From Tretioscincus oriximinensis (lineage: Eukaryota; Chordata; Lepidosauria; Squamata; Gymnophthalmidae), in contig JAJVDF010000432.1 in assembly GCA_022410635.1 (NCBI GenBank), positions 742,659 to 806,658 on the forward strand: 64,000 nt of DNA, in the 5' to 3' direction. Position 1 is the stretch's first letter, and every line of letters starts with the position of its first letter. A model generated the notes under the pieces. The model searched no databases. It saw only the letters and a program-made list of their open reading frames with translations, and was not told the origin of the DNA. Made by a program: the position numbers and the translations under genes. Shown here piece after piece: positions 24,390 to 36,400 of the stretch.

Positions 24390-24568
24390 GGCCCTGTCCA
24401 CATGAAGCCTTATTCTGGGTAACATCTCAGGACAGAGCTTGGCCATCCACATGCGGGTACAGACTAAGGCAGGCCACCTTTGGGGCCAGTCATAGTTCAC
24501 ACTAGCATGTGGGTGGCAGGCTCCTCTTCCAAGTATAGCCCAAGTTAAGTCTCTGTGTGGACAGGGCC
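24390..24568. mobile_element. palindromic MITE, 13-bp perfect terminal repeats
   Basis: Begins GGCCCTGTCCACA (24390-24402) and ends with its exact reverse complement TGTGGACAGGGCC (24556-24568). The interior is itself roughly palindromic, with CCACATGCGGGTACAGACTA and its partner around TAGTTCACACTAGCATGTGG. Related copies are at 37480-37615, about 37880-37985 and about 52690-52790. Target duplication not resolved. Confidence 0.65.
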
Positions 24569-24938
24569 CATGTGTGCCATTTCTACAAATCTGAGCTTCT
24601 GAGTCTGCTATGAGTGTCCAAAATGGTTTGCTAAATGAAAGTTCTTAGTCTAAAAGCCCCAGGCCAGGCAGAGAACCTATTTCAGCAACACTATTTGATG
24701 TGTCACGCAAATGGGTACCCTTGTTAAACTGTAACAGGAATACATGCACTATTTTGCATGCCTCCCTGTTCCATTTGAGAAAGATTTGTAAAAACAGGTT
24801 AGTGTCAGTGGACCATTGAGAAAATTGAAGTAAATAAGAATACAAAATATAGAACAGCAATATGGGGTGGGAGGGAAACCCATAGATGGGGGATCAGTAG
24901 GGCAATGGGTAGGAGATACATGTAGAAGGTTGGTTACA

Positions 24939-25055
24939 CAGTGCCTTGCCAAAGTATTCACATTATACTCAAACTTAAATATATTTCATTTGGATTTTAT
25001 GTGAAAGACCAACAAACTAGCAAATTTGTGTGATGTGAAAAGAAAATGATATATC
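24939..25055 (+). mobile_element. Tc1/mariner-type terminal fragment
   Basis: ACAGTGCCTTGCCAAAGTATTCA (24938-24960), then ATTTCATTTGGATTTTATGT and a GTGATGTGAAAAGAAAATGA block. The CAGTGCCTTG...AAGTATTCA end is a widespread Tc1/mariner-type terminus in vertebrates as I remember it. Only one end is visible. Confidence 0.45.
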
Positions 25056-26341
25056 TACCACCAGCGGATCCCTCAGTCTGGTTCATATGTGGTAGCCCTG
25101 CCCTACCTTGAGGCCCTGAGAGAGTATCACAGAAGGCTTATGCCCTGCCACCACCAGCCGCATTTCCATGTTCCTCCTCGTCCATGTAGCCACCTCTGCT
25201 AGACACATCACATCAGAAGCCTTGCCTTCCTCCCCCACCCCACCCCGGCACTATAGGCAGCTAGGAAGCTGCAGACGTCTCCCTGAAACACAGAACCAGG
25301 GAATATGGACTAAGTAAGGTCTGCCAAATAATGTGGCTCAAAAAGGAAAGAGGTTTGCTGGGGCAGGCAACTTGAGGCCAACTGAGTTCTTGCCAGCATA
25401 CCCTGTGCACTAAATGCTCTAGGGCTGCTGCTCCTTTGTAAGCCCCATCTCCTATCCCCTTCCCTTCACCCTTTCTCCCTTCTTTATATCCTTCCTTCAA
25501 GGAGAAAGAAGAGGAGGAAAAGAAAAGGAGGTGCAGATAGCAGTGGAAAGAGAAGGGGAAAGTCAGGGGTGGCAGACAGTGAGTGCTACCTCTTTCAGAG
25601 CAGGGGAGATGCTAGAGCGGGTCTACGGTGCCTGCCCCATCCCTGGAAGTGTTGGGTGGGGGTGAGAGCCAGAAAGTCCCACCCCTGTTTCCAGAGGTGG
25701 CTGAGGCACTCTTAGCCCTGGAAGTGGTGGTGGGGAGTCATCACACTGCGTCCAAGAAAAAATGAAACACCTCTCTGTCCCCAAAGGTTGAAATAAAACC
25801 TATTACATTATAGTCACACAACAGGCTTATTCCACTAGTATTTTAGTAAGGTTTTAAAACCTTTCCTGTTATGATGGGGAACATTTGATAAACCTGTAAC
25901 TTCAGATTGGCAATATTTTGGCTCAACCTGAAAAAGTTGCCAAAGAATTTTTCTACATAGTTCATCACTCCTATTGGACTTTGGTGAAGCAGCTAAGCAT
26001 TTCATAGCACTGAAAGTGTCTCTTTAAGAAAAATTAGATAGAAAACTGTAAGAGAAAAAGATAGGATTTTCACATGATTAAATGGCAAGCACCCATAACC
26101 AGGACATTTGTTGCCCAACTTGCAGATGAATATAGACTGCAGAATGTGGTAAATATTGAGCATTGTTTGTTGGGGATGTGCATGCGTATTTGCATATGTG
26201 TTGGGAGATTCCTTGCTGCCCTAATTGCTACAAAAATCCAATAGCGTCTTCATTTGATGTCTGTAGATCAATGATACAGTAACTGCCTTCCAAATAAAAG
26301 ATCACAGGTGTGGTTTGGCATCTCCTTAGAAGATGTGACAA
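25056..26341. other. non-coding, partly GC-rich
   Basis: 25060-25760 is GC-richer and purine-rich on the plus strand (GGAGAAAGAAGAGGAGG around 25500), without recognisable coding content. The rest is AT-rich. Downstream flank of RNF144B. Confidence 0.35.
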
Positions 26342-27280
26342 TTTATTTCCTTATAAAGGAAACTGCATGAAAATCATTTTACAAACAGTGATCCTAAGTT
26401 TTCTTTATTTTCATCTGCAATAGCTTTGAGTGCTGTCACCTCTTTCAATAGGGAGAAGAAATAGTTTGTGTGCTTCAACTGTGAGGAATGTCANAGAAAG
26501 AACAGAGCTGCAGGAATACAATGCAAGAGAGAAAGAACTAACATATCCCAAAACACTTTAAAGCAATTTCCATGGACATCTTAATAATTGGGGAGTCAGA
26601 ATGATCTGCTCAGTGTGGGATACTCTACTTTGTAAACACTTTACAGGATTTCAATTCTGCGTTAAGTCAGACAATATTCCTAAGTGCTTAGTGAGAAGAA
26701 TATTTAACAGAACATGTTACCAGCAGGCTGCATTCTACTTAATTTCCATCTTCCTTTCAAATGCAATCCATCATTTTGGAAAGGACCACTTTTAATTACA
26801 ATAAAAAGTCCCATTTTGCTCATGCCCAAAAACTAACAGTGAACATTATCAAAAATCTCATGCAAAAAGGGCTGAATTGTTCAACTGCACTGCTTTGTTT
26901 AATTTTTGGACTGCTTCAGGAGATACAAAATTAAAGTGCTTTAAAATAAANACATATCCGGATTTTGAAGCAGGGAGAATCTAGCTTCATTTTGCAAGAT
27001 TCAAGCAGAGGTGAGTCATTTCAAAGGATCTTGAACATAAATTATAGTTTCTTCACCTTAAAAAATAAATCAGCCAACTTTAACCCCAAATGCACAATAA
27101 TAGACACCCATCCACTGGACTGAACCACATCTTAGTAAGAACTCTGTCCTGTGAAACAGGCACATTTTGCAGAAGTTGGCAAAGAATAGGAGGGGTGGAT
27201 GGCAGATAATCAAATGTCTGATATAAGCAGTTCCCTGATATAAGCAGTTCAAATATTTTTCATACAGAAGGCTGAAAGCT
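26342..27280 (-). other. probable RNF144B 3' UTR with candidate polyadenylation signals
   Basis: Non-repetitive sequence directly after the stop codon. On the minus strand AATAAA hexamers lie at 26409-26404 and 26347-26342, which would give a 3' UTR of about 0.9 kb. The true end cannot be fixed from sequence alone, and mammalian RNF144B UTRs can be longer. A short tandem duplication (TGATATAAGCAGTTC twice) lies at 27219-27250. Confidence 0.4.
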
Positions 27281-27421
27281 TTAGGGTCGTGGTGGATTGT
27301 GTTTCTTTTTCTTGCTTCGACAGGATTTGCAAACACAACAGATAATGCATGGTGACGCTACGAGCAGTAAAGGAGACGTCACCAAAGCTATAATACCCAG
27401 GCCTAGAAGAATTCCAACAAC
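27281..27421 (-). CDS. RNF144B: RNF144B terminal coding exon: membrane anchor
   Basis: 141 bp: 46 codons and TAA at 27283-27281. It opens with [20 protein letters not shown], a transmembrane-type hydrophobic run that continues to CIICCVC, then the polar tail [16 protein letters not shown]. Acceptor TTTCCAG. The extreme C-terminus differs from the mammalian ending as I recall it; the anchor and Lys run match the family. The downstream sequence to about 26340 is probably 3' UTR. Confidence 0.94.
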   Translation of the reverse strand, partial: VVGILLGLGIIALVTSPLLLVASPCIICCVCKSCRSKKKKHNPPRP

Positions 27422-30400
27422 CTGGAAAGATGAAAAAGAGAAANGCAATAAGAAAGAGGAAAAATGTCTGTACTGACATACAAAACATAGGTAGGGTTAA
27501 AATTATAATGTGAAATGAGGCTAAAATTATTAGCCTACCTGTGTTCTGTTCCACATTATGGAGGCACGGGAATGGCCAAGCTTATTTCGGCAGGGGCCTT
27601 TGTCATAATGTCTTAAGAAGATATCGTTCTGAATAGGAGAAGAAGGCATGCATTTATTAGTTTACCCAAGTACAGTACTCAACCCTAAAACACAAAATCT
27701 ATAAGCAGTATCTGGACTACCAAGGTTATTCATCAATCTTGCTGGCTGCTATGGAAACTTTATATTCTGAAAGTCTCTTTTCATCTCCCTCATTCAGTAT
27801 ACCAGTACATTTTTCCCTATTAAAATGCAATCAAAAAAGAATTAACACCTTTGATATTAGTAAAGCTGCTTGGGAATGAACAAACCTTCATAAATTTCCT
27901 TTAGGTGCCACTTAACAAAAGACTTACAGTGTTACCAGTAAGATATGATAATGACTGGTTAATAATACCTAACAAAGCTGGTAACTTATGAGAAAGTTGC
28001 TGATGGAAATCACAGAAATCTCAAAGATAGAATCATTCTAGATATGGTTCTAAAATAGAGAGGAAAGGCGCAGTTGCAGAGAACTTCTGCCAAAATAAAC
28101 ACTTTAATGGTAAGTGGTGTGTGGCTTCATATTCTCATACCATCTCTAACCCATCTTTTCTACATTAGAAACTACTTATGTTACTTCAAAATGTTGCTTA
28201 CTTATTCTATTATAATTGGATATCCTGGAATAAAGCACTGTCCTGATTACTTTATTCTGAAATATCCAAGGTTTTTTCCAGAATATCCAACCATAGCAGA
28301 AGCGGTGACATATGAACAGTCCCACCTGAGAACAATTTCTAAAACACCCTAGGACTCAACTACACCTAAGTTTTATCCACATTCACATTAGGAATAACAC
28401 ATCAACAAAGTAACAAGCAGTCTTTTATACCTTTTCACCCAGAAAATCATCTTTGCAGAGGAAGGAAAGTGATTTACTTACTCTGCTAATATGTTCTCTT
28501 GTTTTGAATGTGTATTGAAGATGAACTGAAACTTAGGGTTGCTGAGCTCTTAGTGACACTTTTTTTAACCATGTATAAATGCAATCTTAGCCAAATGGAC
28601 TAGCAGTTTTGTGAACTGGATGGACTTTAAATCTTAATTCAGCAATATGCTAATACTAGTGGAATTAGCTTGTTGCATTACAGAAATGCAATGGGCTCTA
28701 GCCCCTCCTCTCCCTTGCTCTCATCCATGCCTCCATTCATTCCCTCCCACCCCTCTTTCACTTGCTGCTCTTTTTTTCATTCCTTCTTTCTTTCAGTTTT
28801 CCTTTCCTTCCTTTCTTCCCCCCTCTCCCCAGTACTGGTCTCAGTACTGAACCCTGGGATATTTCACTTCTTGCATCTTTCCATCAAGAGAACTGTCCAC
28901 TTATTAGTTACCTCTGTTTTCTGTCCTTTAGCCAGTTTCTAACCCAGGACTCTGGAGTTCTGCCAAAATTCCAAGCTCTGTCATTGGTTGTTATACTTCG
29001 GAATGTTTAACTCTCCCATAAGCCTTTTATTACTTACGATATTTTCAATCATTTAGTATTTTTTAAAACCAGAAAAATTATAAAAGGCCAGAGGTACTGA
29101 AGTACTAGAAGTACTAGAACAGGTCACTTACATTCAGGTTTTGTAAGCAGTACCAGCAAAATGTATGTTTGCAATTCTTACACATCATTTGAGCACAGCC
29201 TTCATTCCGCTCAATATGAATCCGGCAAACAGGACACTGCTTAATTGGAGCTTCTGTATCAGCCTTGACCAGTGTCCTAGGGAAACAGAGATGGAAAAAC
29301 CGATGAGATATGTTAGTGCAGATCAGGGATATAGAAGTGTATGTCATAAATATCTTATTTTGTGCAGTCTAGGCTTTCCAAATAAATATGGTCTAATTAG
29401 CAGTCCTAGCCAACACCCTCCATAAGGCTGTCTTACTGAAAACAAGGCCATGATCATATAGGCTTCTTAAAATGTCAAAAATGTATATGTAGGTCCCAAG
29501 AAGTACTTACACACGTATCTTCTTTCACATGTATTTTACCAGTGGGGGACAGGAACAATATTGATACAAGCATGTGGGATTTCACACTCTTGGAATACTT
29601 CAATAATGCTCTTTCCCAGGTATTGCAAGTCAAATGCCATGTGACTCTCATTGGCACAGCTGCCAAGAAACCAACTCTGCTTGGCATGGTAGGTTGCACC
29701 GCAAAGCCACATGGTGGCATATGGAAGTACCTAGAGGCAGACCTGTACCAATTCCATGTAACAACCTCCAGGAATGTCTGATTGCTTTAAAAGCAGGATA
29801 TTCACACTCTCTGGCAGCCATGTAATTGTAACCTAAAGCAAAGTTCAGATCTAACATTTTGTAAAAGATGAAATTTTCAACAGATGAAGCTCCTAGTAGA
29901 TATAACTCACTGACTGTTCTTAAAACATTTTTCTTTTCCAAAACTGGGGGACAAAGCAGAAATTTTAAATTACTTAGAATTGCATAAGGAAAGAAAACGT
30001 GTGGAGCTTGACATATTTTTTTCTTACATTTGCTGATGTGGAATCACAGTCAGCTGACCTTCCAGGCACGTTCGCCCCAGATGCCAAGGTTCTTTGCATG
30101 ATGAACAAAATGTCAAGTTGCAGGCCTGACACTTTACTGGCACTGGTGATCCAGACTCACTTGGCTCAATTAGGCATACAGACTGGCAATCAGCAGCAGG
30201 ACACCAGGTTCTCAGTGGATCCAAATGCACTTCTGAAAATAAACAAAAATCTAGACATAATTCTTGAACGGTTTGATTAAAATTACACGCACATATACAA
30301 TACTAGTGCACCGCAACAAATTAGAATACCATGGAAAAGTTAATTTATTTTGGTAATTCGAATAGTGAAACTCATATATTAATTCATTATGCAGAGTGGA

Positions 30401-33400
30401 CAATTTCAAGCATTTCTCTTAATGTTGATAATTATGGCTCAGATCATGAAAAACAAAAATCAGTATCTCAGAATATTGTGAGAAAATAGAATATGGAAGT
30501 GAACTAGGCCTTCATATCGAAGTATTTAAAATGCATTTTAAACGTAAAATGGAAAAATGTGGGTGAAACAAATGTTTCTAAAAAATACAATTGTGTAGAC
30601 TCAATGTAATGCATTTATTTAGAAGAAGAAGAAGAACTGGGTTATTATACACTGCTTTTCTCACCTTTCAAAGGGACTCAAAGCTGCTTACAAGGGTATT
30701 TTGCCCAAAGGCTTACATACTATCTTCCCCACTAGGCTGTGGTGGTTCCCATGTATCTACTTGCAGTCAGTTGCAATCTCTTGCAATTCATGCTTTCGAA
30801 TAGCTGGGTTGGGTAGAGTTACAGGCTAGTGGAAGGTGCTCACCCCTCCCCATGTCCCACACAGGGCTTCGAAACCCGATCTCCCAGGCGAGAGACGAAT
30901 TCCTAAGCAACTGAGCCATTCATACCGTTTAGCACAAATACTCATAAATTCATGTAAAAGTCATACCTCTTTCAAATTTCAATCGCTGGTATAACTGAAA
31001 TTGATCAGCAGATACCAACCTGGAGATCTGAAACAATGAAAAAGACAAGACTGTTACAGATAAAGACATGGGATTAAATAATTCTGTAATTGATTAAATT
31101 GATTCCTCTAATATTTTTTCCTGGCCCATTTATTTTAAGAGCAAATTAGATTTAAACTTAATTGGCAATTTGAGGCAGAGTACAAGCGTTGAAAAGTAGT
31201 CACAGCTTGAGAAAATTGAGGAAACACTAGATTGCAAACCTCCAAAACATAAAATTGGCTATGAGATGCTGCCAGATCAATCCCCAACTTCTCTCCTGAG
31301 ATAAGCAATGGAAATTGTCACGAAAACGGCATGGAGGTACCTATGCAATCAAACAGGAGTCAGCAACAACTTGATGGAACAAACAATAAAGTTAGCTGCA
31401 CCCTGTCTCATACTTTTGAGGTCTTAAATCAGATTACAATTAAAATAAAAGAAAACGTAATGCAATTTTCTTGCCTGTGGAATAGTACAATTTTCAGTGA
31501 TCAGACATTCATAACAGAATTGCGGACTGTTCTGCTGTTTAAAAGTCTTGCGGTCAGACCTTAATCTCCCTCACAGTACTTCATCTCTAGACCAAAATTC
31601 CTTTTAGCAAGTGGTTCCAAACTGGACACAATATTCAGATTTTGTTTAATAAATGCTAAATACAACAGAACTAACACCATTACTGTTATTGTTGCCCAAG
31701 AACATATTAGCTTTTTAGTTGCTATACTTCATTAATAACAATTATTTCACCAAAGGGCGGCTCACATAGCTTTTGTTGCTTTCTCCACAACAAACACCCT
31801 GTGAAGTAGGCAAGGCTATAAGAGTTCTAAAAACTGTGATTGGCCCAAAGTCATGCAGACTTCCAACATTCTAATCATTACACTAAACTGGCTCATTGGA
31901 CTTCACCTTCAACCATCGACCCACTAGGATTCCTAGATTTTACTGCACTGTTCTAAGTTCAAGTATTTTATTTTATTCTTATGTTTGTGGCTTTCATTAA
32001 ACTTTTTAATTAGCACTGCATTATCACTGAAACCATTTCTTTAACTATTCGTATTTCAACCCATAAGGCCTATCAGCTATATAATTTCCACTTTTCTCAA
32101 ATATTTTTACCAGCAGTTTATTAGGACAAAGTTAGTATCTCACTATAAGTTAGTTCTGCCACAGTTACTATTGGTTGTTAAACAAGCCTGGCAAAACTAG
32201 ACCAATGCCTTAGAAAGACTAAGAAAACAAGCAAAAGTCAGGATGGAAATGCAACATATTGTGAAGTGATTAATGCCAGTAAATTCAACATTTAGTTAAA
32301 TCCTTCCAGGAGCTAGATGCCAGTACATCCATTCTGCAACAACTTCACCATTACTTATAACACATCAGGCAGAGTTCATAGTATAGTGGAAGGGTTGAAA
32401 AGGAAACGTGTTGCTTCCCTTCAGTTGTATCGTTTGAAACATGGGAGAGTATCCACGTTTGCTTTCTTCTTTATTAATTTGTCCCAACATTACTTTGTCT
32501 TTCTATATGTTCATTCTAGCATTTACTTTCCTATCTTTCTTTTAAAGATGCCAAAGGCAGCACACCACATCACTCTGTTCTGTTTTATTCTTACAACAAT
32601 CCTGTGAAGACGTGGCTCAATCCAGTGAGTTTGCATGGCCAAGTAATAATTCAAACCTAGGGATATAAAGCCTTAGACTAACACTCAAGCCTCTGCATTA
32701 TGGTGGCTCTCAGATTTACAAGATCAGAAAGTGATGGAAAGAGATGTGTGTGTATATAACCCACTATTCCTAGAATAAGGTCTAATCTGGTAACTGATTT
32801 GGATTTTATATGTTACATGGTCTTTAATTTTGATGCTGCATCTCACTGCAAAAGATAACTCAAGAAAGGTTAGCAGGAAGGATTAATAAGAAGTCTTAAA
32901 ACAATTCACCGTGTAAAAAAAGATAAATACCCAATATCAAATTTATAGAGGGTGTCATAAGGAAAAGGCCCATGTGTGTCTCAGTAAAAACAGGACATTC
33001 TTTTTCACTCTGAAATGGTGGACAAAATGGTCTGTACAATTCCCCCAGATCTATTATTCTAGGCTGACCAACAAATAGTCATCAGAGAACAATGAGTATA
33101 AAAGATGAATCATCTGACACCTCTTATCCTGAGGTGAACTTCAACTGTACTTCAAAGTACTGTAGTAATTTTGTCCACTGGATACACAAAGGATCTTGGC
33201 ACATCACCAAGATCATCATACAAGTGAGTAATACCGATACAAGTGAGTAATACCAATTATTATGAACAATAGCAGGAAAATGTCTGACAGAAACTATGTT
33301 TGCTGCCACATATGACATCATAGTTGATCAAGAACAATCAACAAAATGACTGTCATGGATCCAACTAAGCTCTACTCATACTCTGATCAAAATAGCAGCA

Positions 33401-36400
33401 TATGCTTACCATGGCAAAGCGGTAAGATTTTTTAATCTTGAATTAGACATTTCTAGGGTGATTTTTAATGGGTTTTTTTGGACATAATGCATAGCTACTT
33501 CACATAAAATAAGTACCCAATTTAATCCCATAAAACATACAGCAGACATAACTACCATTGCTGGTGGGCCAGGCAGAACCTGGCCTGGCTCTGCCGTTGC
33601 TGCAGTCTCACCTGCCACTGGACTATTAAGTGCTGAGAAGGCAAGGAATGGGAGGGGCAGGATGGCCTGGGAAGCATTAAAACCTCATGATTTAAAAAAA
33701 ATCATAAGCTATTGGGGAGAAGGCATAGCTTGGGTAGAGGAAAAGATACGAGATGGATGGGAGCGGGACATGGTTTGGGTGAGGAAAGGGATTGTGGCTT
33801 ATTTGAGAAAGTGCCATGCACTTCCTTGTTCACTAACATTTCAGTATATCTATTTAGTTAGAAGCAATAAGGTATGTTAACAGAGATTGCTGGATTTATT
33901 AGTTACCACTTTCAGATGTATTTTAAAAACGGAACAATCAAATATAGGACTGGTCATTTAGTCATGGTGGTAGGTTGGATGCAAATGTCCTAAATTTTCT
34001 CCCTAATTCAGCTTCACTTTCAGGGTGAAATAACCCATCAGCAAAATTAGCAAAAAAATTGTCTCCCATTGTCTAAACTAAAACTGGGTTTCCTGAGTTA
34101 GAGAATACCTTGCCACTCAGCTAATACTTTCTCTCACTCTAAAAACTGATTGAAACTGGATTAAATTTAGGTTTTCATGCTCCAAGAATTATAACTGATA
34201 TTTGTAGCCACAGTTATACTATTTTGCTTTCCTCTGTTCAGACTGCCCAGGTGCATCTGGTGGGCCTCTATGTGACACCGAATGCTGGACTTGATNGGCT
34301 GTGGCCTGATCCAGTATGGCTCTTCTTATGTTCTTATGTACTCCTGTAATCAGAAAATAGTACTGGGTACTTGAATCTTAATTCATGTACCATGAACTTA
34401 ACCAGTTAAACTTAAAAACCCCTAACTCCAGCAGAAAATATTTTGCAACCTAAAAAGAGACCCCAAAGAGCTTTTGCTCACTCATGCAAAAATGACTGAA
34501 ACTTTAGCAGGCTTACAAGTTTTGTGGGGAATTTACTTTGGCTCTTATAACACTCTCCAAATGGGATCATTTAGTCACAGGAAAACCATGTGCGCAAGCT
34601 GCCAAATTCTTTTAGCACAAACAGCAGTAAAAAAAAAATCTTCGTAAGTGACATAGGACACGAATCCAAATTATATTTACAGTTTTACATTTGTCATCAT
34701 ACCATCATTGTCCTAAAGAAAGTGGTACATATTTTATAGCAGTTTATAGCAGAAGAGTGAAGACACCGAGTTTTTGAGCTAAAATAGCAAAGGAGACAAA
34801 ACTTAATAGGCAATCAGATATTATCTTCATTCCTTAGTTACGCAACCTATTACATTTTCATAGTGAACGTTAACATGTAAAAGCTAAAAAGATGAAGAAA
34901 GAAGAGGAGGAGGGAAACTAAAAATGCAGAACAGGATAGTGGAGAAAGACCTAGGCAAGCCAAGGAGCTGATGAAAAGATGTCCAATCTTTGAACCCTGC
35001 ATGCCTCAGAAAAGAAGCTATCCCTAAGGGCCCACCACAGAAAAGTCTTTCCCAATGCCACCATTCCTCAGGAATCTGCAAGTGATAGCATTAAACAACC
35101 ATGAGGGCTTTCTCGGCAAATCTTAACAGGGAACGTTTATAGGGATGATAATGACTTTCAGATATTTGAAGCCCTTAGTGACATGTTAGCAACAATCACC
35201 ATAATCTCACATTTATTTTTAAATTTCATCGGTCCTGAAGAATGAACGTAATCTGTTTGTTTAATCCAGAAAAAAAAAGATTAAGTACATTATTTAAGAT
35301 TAAAGAAGGATTAAAAGTAAATGTGTGAGCAGGATCAACCCTTGGACTGGGCTCAGAAGCAATTAGGTAACCAAGTCAAAGTTTTCAGGATTAGCACAAT
35401 GTTCATCCAGTCAATGAAGATCTGGTTCTCGTATTCTGTTCTCTTTCCAAGTTTTGAAATATTATCCAAATTTGTAATTTATCAATTTTGTTTAGATTTA
35501 ATTTTACAATGTATTTGTTTTAATGCATGAAATAGTATTTTTCATAGCTGTTGTTAATCACTCTGAGTAATTAGAAGGACAGTATACAAACAAATTGAAC
35601 AACTCTAGAAGCATTTGTTCTAGCAAATGTTCTTTCTTATGGCTCTTCTGTGTGTATGACAGAATTATTTAAATTATTTAATATTTGTCACTTCTTACTA
35701 ATTGTGGTTTATCAAACTATTTTTACTGACTGTAAGTAAATAGACTGCTACAAATGCCAAAGTCACCTACTCTTTTGAAATTATTAATTTGAACTACTAA
35801 ACGCCATAAAAGCAGCAATAAAATATTTCTCCCATCCACATATGGAATGACCCTTTGTAAATTATGCCCCCAGCAAAGTCCAATGTGATTACACCCCAAG
35901 TCTAATGAACAAGAAAAAAGTCTGAATGTAAAGCACAAGTACAGATGATTTTACTATTATTAATCATGCTGACATCTTCAGATATACGATGGGATAGAAA
36001 TGNAAATAAATAAAATAAAAAGCAATAATATATTTCAGTTTCTGATCCTTCTCTAGTGCCCTAGTATAAATGGAATGCTGAAAATTATTTAGATAACTCT
36101 CAAGGATTAACTTTTTAAAAACCACTGGCTTAGAAAATGGATTTTGTTCCTACCAATCGTGCCAGTCTATTCAGTTGTTCACATATATAGCTTTTGAACC
36201 CTCATCTTCCAAGTGTATCGCTAATGGCATACTTAGTAATAAATAATTCACCTTAAAGAAGTCCCTTAGCTACCAACCCTCTAAGGCAAAAAGCCCTGAT
36301 AATGTCATGTATTTATTATTGAAAATTCATACTAATGATTTTTCAAGGCTATGAATTTGCCATGTATAGACTAGTCTATAATAATTCATTTAATTACATT

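Noticed and set aside
29999..30280. 93-codon plus-strand frame
   Set aside because: Antisense shadow of the RNF144B IBR exon, whose minus-strand reading matches the family with correct splice sites.
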